DNA of 64,000 nt from Phytophthora sp. 'mugwort' (GCA_033558025.1 JAUCEF010000007.1:6324001-6388000); one strand, 5' to 3'; counted from the stretch's first letter, positions 8,805-20,489 are shown. Numbers and translations are program-made. The notes: generated by a model from the sequence alone, not told the origin.

Positions 8805-11294
8805 ATGGCCTCTCACGCTGGCATATGCACCGCCATCACGCACACGGGGGCGCGCTGCACGTCCCCAGCGACGGACTCGAGCGGCCAGTGCTCGCACCAT
8901 GTGCGGATTGCTCGCGTAATGGCGCTGGCCCCTAAGGCTCCCGCGCCCGTCTCAGTCGCCTCCCCGGGCCTCTTCCCGACGTCTCCAGCGCCCGTTCCAT
9001 CGCTCTCTCCGACCTCTTCGTCCTCCTCATCTTTCGATATGTCGCCCTTAAACTCCGCTCAGTTCGGAGACAGCAGCCCCCAATTGCAGCCAGGGGAGAC
9101 CGTAATCCACACAGTCACCTGCTCGTTCGTGTTTCCCGGGGCTTTAGCCCTTCCGGAGATTCCTGGCACGCTCTTCATCACATCGTTCAGGCTCCGATTC
9201 GAGCCCCAGAGCTCGTCCCTGAGAGGTATCGGGGCCTTCCACAGACTACTGGACTCTGCACTTCGAGGCATGCCACGAGCGGCCGTCGCCAGGCTGTCGT
9301 ACCCTCAAGCGACGGCGTCGGCGTCCAGGTCCATGAACGGCTACAGTAGCGTGAACGGGGGGTTGACACCTACAAGACTCGTGATCAAATTTAAAGATTT
9401 ACGGTCATGGATACTGGGAGGGGATGTCACGAGACTGTTGCCGGCGTTGAATCGATTCGCTTACGTGGACTCGCCCTTGAGTTTGTTCGCGTTTACGTCG
9501 ATGGGACCGACACAGGAGGATCTACAGGGCCACGGATTATATGATTTGTACCAAGATTTTGCAAGAATGGGCGTAGCACTGAGGGATGGGGGCAGTGCCT
9601 ACAGAGTCACGGAGCTGAATGCGGCATTCGCCATGTGCCCGACGTATCCAAGACAACTTGTGGTCCCGTCGGCTGCGAGTGACATGGAAGTGGGAGCGGT
9701 AGCTTCGTTCCGGTCCAAGGGGAGGCTGCCAATCTGTAGCTATGTGCATGCACACAATGGTGCGGCGCTGTGGCGATGTGCACAGCCCAAGCGCGGTATT
9801 CTGCATGCCCAGAACCCCGCGGATGAACAGTATTTGCTTCACATTGCTTGTGCTTCTTCTGGCTTGTCATCGTTATATTCTGGAACGCCGTCGCGCAAGA
9901 TCTGGATTGCAGATTGCCGTCCGGAACTGAATGCGCGCGTGAATAACTTGACTGGAGGCGGCACAGAAAGCGGAAACCTCGCACATGCGAGAGTGACGTT
10001 CCTCAATATCGGGAATATTCACGCTATGCGTGAGAGTATCGAAGCTGTTGGTGGGCTTGGAGGATTTGCTGCACCAACAAACAATACTGAGTCACTGGAT
10101 TTATCGTGGGGATCACGTGTGGAAGATACGAAGTGGCTTTCACATGTGCGTCGCGTTTTGAGTGGAGCCTTACAGGTTGCCCGCGCTATGGAGGCCCAAG
10201 CCACTACCGTTGTTGTTCACTGCAGTGATGGGTGGGACCGTACGGCTCAGCTCTGTGGACTGGCGCAGCTATTGATTGATGCACACTACCGGACACGCAG
10301 AGGTTTCCTCGAGGTGATTGAGAAGGAATGGGTTCGTGCTGGACACAAATTTCAAGACCGCGTGGCTCCGGGTAAAGCGGAAGACGACGATGATCAACAA
10401 GCGCCGATCTTTCTGCAATTTTTGGACTGCGTGTGGCAGCTTATCCGCATCTACCCAACATATTTCGAATTCAACGAACGTATGCTCGAGGCAATGGCGG
10501 ACGCGCTTTTTTCTGGACGATACGGCACTTTCTTAGGCAATTGTGAGCGCGAGCGCAGCGGCTGGAGTGTACGCGAACGAACTCCTTCGCTTTATGCGCT
10601 CTTGCTTCAAGATGATCGTTTTCTGAATCCGTTCTATCGCGCTAGTAGCACCGGTGCGCTCTTGCCCGAAGCGCCGGCCGTTCTGCGCCAGGTCACGCTA
10701 TGGACCTCCTACTACTTCCGAGGAGCTCCGTTCCCAGCATCGCCAGCAGGTAACCTGACCCCACCAATGTACGCAGCGAACGACACTGGGGATAATATGG
10801 TGCCGTCTAGTGGCGCGCAGGAAGACATGGAGGCTGCTATGGCGGCAGCGTTGCGCAGGATTCACGTTTTGGAGGAAGAACTTCTTACTGCCACAGCGAA
10901 GCCTGCGCTACCTCCACGGCCAGCGCCTGTTTCGTACCCGCCGTTGTATTCCGCTGCTTCGGAAGCGGACATGTCTGCGAACATTCAGCAGAACTCTCAG
11001 TCCGACATATCCACCACGTATCAAGGCTACCAGCAAAGCGACTCAAATGGATATCGTCATTCCAGTAGTAGCAGCAGTGTTGCTAGCAGTGATGGACGGC
11101 CCAACGCAGCCCCCATCGCGGATACTTTGTCACAAGCACCAACACCACTTTTAACGCCATCTGTGGCACCAAGTCCAGTACTAGCACCGGTTCAGCAACT
11201 TGCACAAGCTGCAACGTGGACGTGTAGCCTCTGTACCAAAACAAATACGATCGATGTTCTTCAATGCGTGGTATGTGGCCGCACACCGCGGTAG
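8805..11294 (+). CDS. Myotubularin-family phosphoinositide 3-phosphatase with zinc-binding ends
   Basis: This 829-residue single-exon protein is a myotubularin, which removes the 3-phosphate from PI3P and PI(3,5)P2 on endosomes. A small Cys/His cluster lies at residues 8-32 (C8, C18, C29, H31/H32). A PH-GRAM domain covers about 95-230, with ETVIHTVTCSF and the RLRFEP strand. The phosphatase domain runs from about 240 to 640. Its CX5R loop is HCSDGWDRTAQL, with Cys473 as nucleophile, so the enzyme should be active rather than a pseudophosphatase. After it come a short helix (ALRRIHVLEEELL), a low-complexity P/S/Q region, and a RanBP2-type zinc finger at the very end (WTCSLCTKTNT...LQCVVCG). 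RanBP2 fingers often bind ubiquitin or RNA; that role is inferred. Confidence 0.92.
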   Translation: MASHAGICTAITHTGARCTSPATDSSGQCSHHVRIARVMALAPKAPAPVSVASPGLFPTSPAPVPSLSPTSSSSSSFDMSPLNSAQFGDSSPQLQPGETVIHTVTCSFVFPGALALPEIPGTLFITSFRLRFEPQSSSLRGIGAFHRLLDSALRGMPRAAVARLSYPQATASASRSMNGYSSVNGGLTPTRLVIKFKDLRSWILGGDVTRLLPALNRFAYVDSPLSLFAFTSMGPTQEDLQGHGLYDLYQDFARMGVALRDGGSAYRVTELNAAFAMCPTYPRQLVVPSAASDMEVGAVASFRSKGRLPICSYVHAHNGAALWRCAQPKRGILHAQNPADEQYLLHIACASSGLSSLYSGTPSRKIWIADCRPELNARVNNLTGGGTESGNLAHARVTFLNIGNIHAMRESIEAVGGLGGFAAPTNNTESLDLSWGSRVEDTKWLSHVRRVLSGALQVARAMEAQATTVVVHCSDGWDRTAQLCGLAQLLIDAHYRTRRGFLEVIEKEWVRAGHKFQDRVAPGKAEDDDDQQAPIFLQFLDCVWQLIRIYPTYFEFNERMLEAMADALFSGRYGTFLGNCERERSGWSVRERTPSLYALLLQDDRFLNPFYRASSTGALLPEAPAVLRQVTLWTSYYFRGAPFPASPAGNLTPPMYAANDTGDNMVPSSGAQEDMEAAMAAALRRIHVLEEELLTATAKPALPPRPAPVSYPPLYSAASEADMSANIQQNSQSDISTTYQGYQQSDSNGYRHSSSSSSVASSDGRPNAAPIADTLSQAPTPLLTPSVAPSPVLAPVQQLAQAATWTCSLCTKTNTIDVLQCVVCGRTPR

Positions 11295-11604
11295 TCGGAC
11301 CTTGTCATGCGAAAATAGATTGCAATTAACAGCGTGTATTTCACTCTTTTACTTCACGTAAATTTGTCATCTTATTTTTAGGTGTAGACTAATGCTCATC
11401 GAAAGAAAAAAAACTATGTTGCCGACGGTTGACCAAGATACACTATTGACGAACTCATTTTAAACACGATAAACTTTTTTTGCCCCATGAAAATACCATA
11501 TCATAGCGCATATTTTTTGCAACTCTTGGCAATCAAAACGTACTTGGATCAAACTAATCTGATCTCACCTTGTCCATCCCTAAATATCGTCTGGTCCAAA
11601 GACA
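11295..11604. other. Convergent 3' spacer
   Basis: An AT-rich spacer between the convergent myotubularin and lipase genes. It would hold both 3' UTRs; no other feature is visible. Confidence 0.5.
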
Positions 11605-14210
11605 CTAATTCTCATGCTCACTCTTGCGCATGCGCTTCACGCAGTCCTGCAGCACATAATGCACTTTGTCTGGAAAATGATCGTCTAGCATTGTGCGCCC
11701 GATGCGGATCTTGCTGAACTGACCCTCTACAGCCCACGCAAAGCGGTAGTTTGTGCGAGCTGTGCAACAAATACCGCCGCCTCCAGGACGACAGCACACC
11801 CAGCAACCTGCTGCCCCGCTGGCACGTACAACACGCTTAAGATGCACCACACGTCCAGGGATAGTCAATTCGTGGATTGGTTCGGATTCTTGGATGCGAT
11901 GGAGCATCGTGCGATAATTGGATAAATGCGCAATGAACGGCGAGCGTACTCTTTCACCGCCACCGTAATCGTCAAAAGCAGAGTGTTCATCCGAGCTTCG
12001 ATGCAGCAGTTCGTCTGGGGTGCGCCATGAAATAACCTGTCGAAGGATAGCAGCTTTATTCACCTTGCTTCTCCCAATTAGGTCCAGTACGTGGTCCCGC
12101 AACGCCTCGGCCGACGTGAGTGACGACCGTGCTATGATGTCGTCACCCACAACGACCGAGTCTGTGAAAGCTGCGCACCGCGACGCAAGTCCAGGTGACA
12201 TGGTGCAACCCGGAGGACTGAAAGCAAAGCAACGGAGTTGTGGATACTTGGGACGCAGCATCACCGACAACAAGCAAGCTGTACCCGCTCCGAGTGAGTG
12301 GCCTGTCAGTACAAGGGTGTAGTCTTGGTAAGCACCACGCCCGCACACATTGACTGCATGGGTGGCAATCGCCGTCGTAGATTTCTCGTCAAAAAGCATT
12401 TCTAAGATGCCGAGACGATTAAGCTCCAGGTACACCGACTCGGCGCACGTGAGAAAACCCTGGTGTGCATACTCACCGGTACCATCACAACCCCAGCGGT
12501 CAGCCACGTCGTCCATTGACATACCGTAAGCGATTGCGTCAGTAAGGCAGTCTTCCAGCGATAAGGTGCCACGAATTGCGATAACAACCTCCTTGCGGTC
12601 ATGGTCGAGCATTACTGCGAAGGCTGGCTGGTACACTGAGTTGCGGAAGCTCGCGTAAACAATATCGTCGCTGCGAATCTTCGTTTCAAGCTGCAGAGCT
12701 GTCTGACCCAAGTGGAACCAGTTGTCGCCATGCACCCACGCCAATTTGCGACGCAGACAAGAGAATGCCAGTCCGAAAGTGCCGCTCCACGGATGAGACC
12801 ACACGAACAGCATCCAACCATAAATACCGATGGCATATTTCGAGAAATGCGCCAGTTCTTTCAACTTTCCTGTCAGCTCCACGTCATTGAGGTGGGGATC
12901 CGACGGATGATAGTAGAAGGGCTGACTTGACTTCTCAAATCTCGCGTCCTCTTTCTTCATCTGTTGTTGCTCTTGAGATTCTAATGAAGACGGAATTTCG
13001 ATGGAAACAAACCGGTTTGACTCGTCGCCGTCGACTGTCGATATCAACGACGCACTGCTTGTGGAAGCTGTCACCGCAGTGTTCCTAGCAGACAGAGTCG
13101 TATCGCCCAGCAGATTCATCTTGCTCGTGCTTGCACGAATCCTCGCACGAATCTTTCCTAACGTCTCTTCCTCTTCTTCGTCTCCTGCTCGATGTGGCGA
13201 GGTAGCAATGACCTCGTGATGATCTTCATACGCCTGAACTGCCGCCAGCAGCACAAAACCCGCTACAATATCCGAAATCACAAGATCTGGACTCCCGTAG
13301 AACAGCCTCGAAAACACCTTTGCCACTACAGACATACTGTCATGACGAGTACCAGCTCCACCAAACAAATTGCACGTGAAGCAGCGGAGGCACATGCAGC
13401 ATCGCGTGCACCGCTGCTTCCACAGCCGCTGACTGTGCGGCACATACACATCCGAGCTCGGTACCTCCCGATCTATCTCTACAAAGCGCAACACAAAAAG
13501 TACGTCATTAGCCTCACGTCGCCTCAGTCGGCCCTCCAGGCCGCAACGTACCGTCCAATAACGATTGACGTTCAGATTCAATAGCGTTACCGTAAGGGTC
13601 CATTGTACTCGATACCGGTGGCTTCTCCTGGTCGATCGAGACTTCCAGCTGTACCTCGCCCAATACGCACACTCCGAGCGAAAAGGTGAAGCCCACTTCC
13701 GCTACCAAAAATCCGCCCACCGCCTAATCATCACAACACCGAAATACCTCAATTAGCTTCCCCAAAACGAGTCACTGTATAAATAGAAACACCTCATCTC
13801 ACCAGAACGAAGCGGGCGTCGGACCGGCACATGTCCCGATAATACCAGCAGCAGATGCCCGCGACGCCGTAGCTCAAAAGCACCACGGACCAGAGCGTGT
13901 GCACCTGCAGCATCCTGGGCATGAGCACGCGGCGTTCGTGGTCTACGATGGTCCCTTTAGCCGAAACCTGCATGACCATGAAGTAGATAGAGGCTCGGAA
14001 GAAGAAAAGCGGTACTGCGCCCAGCATGTACCAGAAGGGAAGCCCGCTGTCATCCAACGCCGTGCTCGAGCAGCGCCGCCATATACTCGCGTACATTACG
14101 CACAGCAACGCGAGCGGCAGCTGGTACAGCAGCAGAAACAGCGCGGGGCAGTACAGGTCGTCGCTGCCCACTACGCGGCTGCGGCGTCCAAATACCTCCA
14201 GCGCTGGCAT
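11605..14210 (-). CDS. sn-1-specific diacylglycerol lipase-like membrane lipase (three exons)
   Basis: On the minus strand the exons are 14210-13803, 13723-13552 and 13478-11605, joined by GT-AG introns of 79 and 73 bp in matching phase; the product is 817 residues. The N-terminus (MPALEVFGRR, then GSDDLYCPALF) matches the start of animal DAG lipases and leads into four membrane helices. It is followed by a Cys-rich cytoplasmic segment and the SDIVAGFVLL motif. The class-3 lipase domain has the nucleophile in GHSLGAG (Ser588), a candidate catalytic Asp in VVVGDDIIARSS, and a His in PGRVVHLKRV. DAG lipases hydrolyse diacylglycerol to a 2-monoacylglycerol and a fatty acid at the plasma membrane. 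A gene model beginning at 13581 would lose the membrane domain. Confidence 0.9.
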
Positions 14211-14234
14211 CGCTGTTTCACTTGGCTGCTGTAT

Positions 14235-14251
14235 GCGAAATGGAGAATGAC
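14235..14251 (-). promoter_or_regulatory. Oomycete INR/FPR core promoter of the DAG-lipase-like gene
   Basis: The minus strand reads GTCATTCTCCATTTCGC, a close match to the oomycete initiator fused to the flanking element. It lies about 25-40 bases upstream of the ATG at 14210. This supports starting the gene there instead of inside the third exon. Confidence 0.65.
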
Positions 14252-14618
14252 AAAACCTGCGCCGGCGCTATTACATACCCTAAGCTATTGCCACCGGATG
14301 TTCGAGCTGTCGCTGCTGATTGGCCACACAGGAGTGTGGTCGCAGCCGAAATTTTGGTTACAGCGAGACTTGTCCTAGAACAAGAATGAAATCAATCCAA
14401 AAACTAAATGACATGAGAGCGATCAAGAGTTATTTTAATAGGGAGGTAATGAGTTTCTCACGGGCAACCCGACGGCTCTTGGAAGAGAGGAAGGCGGTTC
14501 GTAGTAACTTAGCATTAACATTAACACGGCATAAACTAAATAACTGCAGCTAGCGCGTGAGGGCGCCGTGGTAGCAAGAGTTCCATTGCCTCACTATGCG
14601 TGTGTGTGCTCCGACGAC

Positions 14619-15814
14619 TTAATCGTTGCTGACGTCGGTGCGGCTGGTGGTAAAGTCGTAGGCCTCCAGCTTCACGACAAGGACCGTGACGTTGTCAGTG
14701 GTGCGGCGGTCCAGCGCGAGAGCGACGAGCGCATCCGCGGCAGCCTGTGGGTCCTTGAAGCGGGATGCGAGTTGACCGGCCTGCTTGTTGGTGACCACGT
14801 CCCATAGGCCGTCGGTTGCTAGGATGAGAAATCGGTCGTTCTTGGAGATCTTGCGGGTCTGCACCTCAGGGTCGCACGATATATACGACTTAAGTGATAA
14901 GTCGCCTATGGAGCGTGACACTGCCAACTGGCCGTTCACACGCGGAACGTCGAGCATCTTTTTGAGCGGCCACATTTTGTACATGAAGTCGGGTTTGCCC
15001 GTGACAAAAGCACCTTTGGCCTCCAGCCGCTCGCGCTCGTCCTTGCGATTGGGCTTCTGGTCGTCGGACATGGCGATAGCGTCACCGTTGCGAGTGACCA
15101 CCACGGCACGGGAATCGCCAACGTTGCCGACATGCAAGAGGCCGTCACGCACCATCGCGACAAGTAGTGTGGAGCCGTCGTCCGTGGCGAATGAGCGGCC
15201 GTGGCTCCGTCGTGCAGCGGCGGCGAGTGTGGAGTTTGAAGCGCGGCGGGCAATCGTGCAGAATTCAGCATCTGTAGTGTCGAGGCAAGACAAGCAGGCG
15301 TGGCATTGTTAGACACGGAGATACACAACTGGGTCTAGTTATGGTGACATACCGAGTGCTCGTACGGCGTTGGTAATGGCGTCATTCACAGTGGATTCTT
15401 CAGCGAGCTGCTCGAGGATTCGCGGGAAAATGTTCTCAGCGCAGAAGCGCGAGGCGCGGTCGCCGGCATGACCATCGAAGATACCGAAGCAGCCGCTGGC
15501 CGAGCTCGAGTAGCCGTTCAGCGTGAGTCTCTCTACGACCTTGCCTCCGATGAAGTACGCGTCCTGTAAGTCGTCAAAAGCGACAGCAAAAATGGAGTCA
15601 ACACTGGGTTCATGAGAACATGAAAAAAACTGCTGTAATTTTCGCAGTGAGGGCGTACCTCTTGGTTGAGTTTGCCGCCACGATCGGTGGCGATGCCGAC
15701 GGGAACGTCGTATATATCATCTGTCTCGAGCTGCTTGGACGCGGGACTGACGGCGTCGTCAGGCTTTGTGGACGTGGGCTGCTTTCGCTTGTGGTGGAGC
15801 TGGACTCCGGTCAT
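14619..15814 (-). CDS. PP2C-family serine/threonine phosphatase (three exons)
   Basis: The exons are 15814-15659, 15563-15353 and 15271-14619, with introns of 95 and 81 bp. The spliced protein is 339 residues if the start is MTGVQLHHKRK. PP2C (PPM) phosphatases are metal-dependent and dephosphorylate Ser/Thr in stress and kinase signalling. Visible motifs are GCFGIFDGHAGDRASRFC (metal-binding Asp82-Gly83), GSTLLVAMVRDG, LHVGNVGDSRAVV, SRSIGD, FLILATDGLWDVVTN and TTDNVTVLVV, so the metal site looks complete. The open frame continues upstream of 15814 to about 16063, so a longer N-terminus is possible; I prefer the start closest to the conserved domain. It lies head-to-tail with the lipase gene, 408 bases upstream of its start. 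Confidence 0.88.
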
Positions 15815-16063
15815 AGTTGTGTAGTGGTGTGTGTCTCTCTCAAGCTTGACGAAAGGTGCAAAGCACAATGTGTACCTCTCGGTGTGCTTGATGTGCACAA
15901 GGGCGCTTATTGCGTAATGGCGTCCGACTTGCAGCATGTCAGTGGTTTTCTCGGCCCGTCGCTGCGCCTTATTCACGGCTCGGATCGCACTAGGTTTGTG
16001 GCCGACGGCGACGCTTGGTACTGGACTTATTGCCATAGTGAATGCCATACAAGAAAGCCGCAT

Positions 16064-17800
16064 CGTAAAAGCAGGCAGGAAGCACTGCTGGACGGTACCA
16101 TCCCGGCTGCAAGAGCGGAGGGTGCTCTACATACAGTATAGCGTTGGAATGGCCCGCGCTGCTACTTGCCATGGAGTGATGCTGGAGACGATGACACTAC
16201 TGCCGCAAGAGCACAACCCTTGTGTGCCGGGCGACGTCATTGGAGCGGCGCGCTGCTCCACTTCAGGTAGTGTCATGATGACAGTCGCAGGCATGGCAGG
16301 AATCTCGCGAGATACGCCGCAGGTGTGCAGCACTCGGTGCTACGCGGAACCATCCGGCACGGCGGCTGGACGCGGTCTGTACAGGAAAGGCCCCGTGCTG
16401 CCCAGACAGCGCGAGTACTGGTGGTGGCCAGCGCCTTGGAGCGTCCGTTGAAGCAGACGAACCGGTCACGCCAATCTCTCGCCGCGCTCCAATTTTAATC
16501 TGCGTTCCGACGACCTTCACTCTTGGCGACATTATGCAACTCGAGACTTGCACGCGGCCTTGCGCCCCGAAAAATCTGACGAACTATGCTGGACCTTGCG
16601 GCGGCCCTCTCGGGCCAGCATACTGATCTCCGAGGGATTCATAGCTGCTTGAAAATTTGTTTTTTTTTACGGCGGTATTTTTTGCATGAGTTGCGGTGGC
16701 GGGTCATCGCAGATCTGCCTGTGCTGCCCAGACGGCAGTGACGATTCGGGGCAAATCGGTCACCAACACTCCCTATCGAATGCGAAATCATGGCCGGTCC
16801 CTGCAAACCCTGTGACAACAACTGCGACCCGCGTGCTGCGAACATCGTAAACACTGAGGATATCCGCGTGTACGTTGAAGACAGAACAAGCATGACATAC
16901 GTTGGTATTTCTGTTTGGAGCTGCTTCACCGAGCGGAAGTGGGTGGATCAGGCATTGTGACTACTTTGTAACCATTGCTGACAGCCAGTACAGTACGCTC
17001 ACGGCTCGGCCGTCCTTCGGCAAGGGCACAGCAGTAACAGCAGCGATAAGCAGCTAATACACGTGCATTCGATGAGACCTTCATTGCGGAGTTTCGGAGG
17101 TCATGGTAGCGGTACAGATATCGACGGAAGGTATGGCCTGTGGACAGAAATGCGAATCTCATTGCAAGCGCAGGCTACAGAGGACGTTAGTTATGGCCTA
17201 TCATTGCGATTAATTATTAATTATCTGTTTTAACGAATTATTAACTATCTTTGTTTTGACGAATAGGCGCCAATCAAAATTGACCTCTTTCAGAATTATT
17301 TATAGCTCGGCGAAGTTGTAAACACTACGACAAGCTGTTTTATCGTAGTCAGTCTCGGAGATACTCGTACAGGTAGTAATTCGTTATCATGCACTCGTAC
17401 CAATACAAGTAACCTTCCAAATATTTAGTATTCTTTCACAGTAATATTGTACCTAAACTTAAAAATCGTACCTTTTGGATATTTTGAAATCTCATTTGTT
17501 TCGATTATTCTGTTCGCTACTGCCTTCAAAATGGAGCTTTTTACCTGCATCAAACTTAATGTCAATCGTCAATTAGAAACATGGAGTTAAAAAAAAACAA
17601 TTTTGAACACCAATTCTTACATGTGCAGCATTACATACTGTAGTCAAAATACAAGATAAATTTGAAACCTTTACTTGCCGCATAAAAAGTGCTGTCCGAC
17701 TGTGATTAATTAAAATACTTTTCATAGTGCACGATCGGGAAGATTTAACAAGAGTGGTATAGCTTATGCCATAAGCTTCGTACAGACCATATCTTCCGTC
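16064..17800. other. Gene-poor AT-rich region
   Basis: From about 16.1 to 16.6 kb the base composition is genic but no frame gives a recognisable protein. From 16.9 kb it becomes strongly AT-rich with poly-A/T runs. I see no gene here. Confidence 0.5.
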
Positions 17801-17815
17801 GATATGTGTACTGTC

Positions 17816-17981
17816 AAACCTGTCCTAATTAGTTCTGTGCATGCTAATATTAATATTTAATACCACCTCATTATTACATAATACACGTGACTGGTATTTG
17901 TATTGAAATCCCTCTTCTATTTAATTTCCTGCTATACTTATTTAAAGGCGGTCCACGGGTGGTATTAATTAGGACAGGTTT
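17816..17981. mobile_element. Short non-coding element with 16-bp terminal inverted repeats (MITE-like)
   Basis: AAACCTGTCCTAATTA at 17816-17831 is repeated exactly, in inverted orientation, at 17966-17981. A second inverted pair (TTAATACCACC / GGTGGTATTAA) lies inside. The 166-bp unit has no coding capacity and is AT-rich, as expected for a miniature inverted-repeat element. No target duplication could be fixed. Confidence 0.5.
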
Positions 17982-18111
17982 AGCAGTAGTACATGTACAT
18001 GTAACTATCCGCAACAGTTGTCACGAACCTCACTCAAACCAAGTATCGTAATTTATCAAAATTATCATTTTTTAAACAAAGTAGCATATTGTGATACCGT
18101 ATATTTTTAGT

Positions 18112-18204
18112 AATTTCATTTTTAAAAGTGAATATTCTGAAATGTAATACAACGAATATTGGTACGTGTTTAAAGCAAATGGAGTCTAACTGTCGTGTAA
18201 TATA
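18112..18204 (+). repeat. Subterminal repeat, copy 1 (copy 2 at 20852-20950)
   Basis: The segment from TTCATTTTTAAAA through CTGTCGTGTAA recurs as a direct, diverged copy at 20852-20950 (TTCATATTTAAAA ... CAGTCGTGTAA). The copies flank the pogo-like element on both sides and share phrases such as GAAATGT and ACAACGAAT. They are probably the ends of two related elements. Confidence 0.45.
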
Positions 18205-18225
18205 CAGGTAAAAAAAATGGAATCT

Positions 18226-20489
18226 AACGGGTTCTACCAAATAGTACACGGTATTGTAATCGATTACTATTCCCTCGAAAGCGGCCAGGGTACATGTATA
18301 TATACAATTTGGCTGGGCATTATAGGGTAGTCCGATTTTGGGTGGCAAACGACGGCATTGGTGGAGTGGCGTAGCTGGATGACGGCATACAGCACAGGCC
18401 GGGTTTAAATCCCGCAGCGACCACGCAGACGGCCTCCCCCCAAGGGAAGAGCCGGCACCGCCAGGTAAGTCTATGTACACCAAGCTCAAATCAATCAGCC
18501 TCGACTCTTTTATTGTTTCAGGTTATTCAGCGACGAGTTTGTCAAATGTCACCATCGGCACTCATCATCTCTTCATACCCACATCGTTGGAGCAGGGAAC
18601 CATATACCTCGTGCCTCTAAATGTGCTACTCTCGTAGTCGTCATTGAAGCCAGCCGCCTTAATAGGGCGTAGCACTACGTCGCCGTAAACGCCATGCCAT
18701 GCGCTGCTCACCCAGCTTACCGTTTCGTCAATGTGTCTGGTGCTCGCGTGTTTCCACCGCGTGTGTAATTCACTCGGTCTGATGTTTTCCCACTCGTTGA
18801 TCACGCTGGATAAAACTATCCTTGAAGGACTTAAAAATACCGATATCTCCTGCTTGGAGATACGGCGTCAAGCCGCCAGGAACTACTAGCATGTTCGCGG
18901 TCTTTTTCACGCACTTGGCCTTGACAGATTTGAAATATGCGCGCGCGTGGTGTCCCACACCAGCCCACAGTCTGGAGTAGAATCCAAGACGGCTCCCTGC
19001 GGTGGTCTTGAACTGGGGATTGACCAAACTGTGGAGATTTTGTGTAGCAGTGTAACCCAGCAGCATCATTTGTCTACACCTTACAATTTTCGCATCGATA
19101 GAGCGTGGCAATTATCCCTCCTTAGTTGAGCACCCATTTCACGTGGGCTGTGCAGTCCGAGTCTCTGGTTTCACCAGCTTTGACACGATCTTTGACTTGC
19201 ACGTCGTAGTAGCCAACACCCAGACTCTCACTCTTGGTAATAAACGAGTCATGCGAGATCTGCGCACGGAAATCACAGCTCCACGCGATGGAAGCGACGT
19301 AGACCCAGCCTCCGAAGTTGCTACTGTGCTTGCCGTGTACTTCTGTGGCATGTAGTTGTAACGTTTGTTCAGGTTACGAAGTGCCGTGTCACGTGGTGAG
19401 CGACCACCTCCGTGGCGCGCAGATGTGTTCGACAAGTTCGACGTGTACGACGATACCGACACGTTTTCGGCATTAGCGAGAGCTAGGGTACATGAAGTCG
19501 ATCCACTGCTCTAGCAGTTGGGAATTCATCCAGGCCCTCTCTCGATAGGCATTATATACCGAGCCCCTCTTCTCAATTTTGGATTTCTTGCCCTTCGCTC
19601 CCTTCCAGATCAGAAGCAGCGACAGCTTCTTACCGTCTGCCCTGTCGGTGAGAGCCACAGTAATGCGCGTCAAAGCGAACTCAGTTTACTCAAGGACGAC
19701 ATACCGTGCTCCGGTCATGTCAATGATGTCGCGGCGTGGGTCTTCGAAGTAGAGTGCCGTCTCATCCATCAGCAATGTGGCTCCATGTTTTAGCTGTGGC
19801 TTTTTTCGCTGATAGGTATGCCAGGTGTCGAACAGCATGTGACGTTAACACATCATCACTCAGCACCGTTAGGTTCGTAGTTCGTCGCAAGAGATACCCT
19901 ATTGCGCCATGAATAAGGCCAGCCACTTGTCCAGTGCGCAGAAATCCCTTTCCTCTTTCTCTGACCTCGCCGTTGTAACGTCATTGACTGAATCCATTGG
20001 CGAGATACCTCTCTTTCGCTGAGTGCATTCGCAGAATCTCATTGAAGAGAGAGAGACCAACCTCAGCTCACCAAGACGTCGATGAGCATCAGCACCCGGA
20101 ACACGGTACTGATTTCCCGGCAAGTTAATTATGGCGTCCTTGTTTTTCCACCAGTAGCGAATCTGAGTTCCAGACACCTTCCAGCCTAGCTCGCTTTGAA
20201 AATGCTTAGCACGCGTTGGAACACGGCACCCGGTACGTTGGATCCACTCGATGGCCTCTCGCTTCTCGAAGTTGGTTTTAGAGGTTCGCTTGGGGGCAAG
20301 GTGAGTATTGAAGAGTGGTTTGGAAAGCGAGGTCTTGAGGACGATGGTTTGGGTGCATCCTAGACAATTCGAATGGTGTAGTACTTGGTGTGGTATACTA
20401 TTCAGAACGGTATAAACATAAAATGTATACCTTCTGAGTAGCCATGAATGTTCTATTCCGAGAGCGTACACTATTTGGTAGAACCCGTT
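18226..20489 (-). pseudogene. Degenerate pogo/Tigger-type DDE transposon with terminal inverted repeats
   Basis: Reading on the minus strand, a broken transposase runs from about 20300 to 18565. First comes a CENP-B-like helix-turn-helix segment (EAIEWIQRTGCRVPTRAKHF, then ELGWKVSGTQIRYWWKNKDA). Next is a DDE_1 strand (ITVALTDRADGKKLSLLLIW). Then come VVPGGLTPYLQAGDIGIFKS and a C-terminal helix with HIDETVSWVSSAWHGV. The pieces are in different frames and separated by stops, so it is dead. An inverted pair containing TAACGGGTTCTACCAAATAG brackets it at about 18226-18248 and 20466-20489, which I take as the TIRs. Confidence 0.65.
18369..18420 (+). other. tRNA-like sequence, possible SINE head
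   Basis: TGGCGTAGCTGGATGACGG resembles a Pol III A box, and GGGTTTAAATCCCGC about 36 bases later resembles a B box. No acceptor stem forms and the A-to-B spacing is shorter than in a true tRNA. A tRNA-derived SINE head or a decayed tRNA is more likely than a functional gene. Confidence 0.3.

Noticed and set aside
15933..16063. N-terminal extension of the PP2C phosphatase
   Set aside because: The frame is open, but the sequence is not conserved-looking and the nearer ATG at 15814 starts just before the conserved domain; left as a possibility only.
18369..18420. Functional tRNA gene
   Set aside because: A and B boxes are suggested, but there is no acceptor or anticodon stem.
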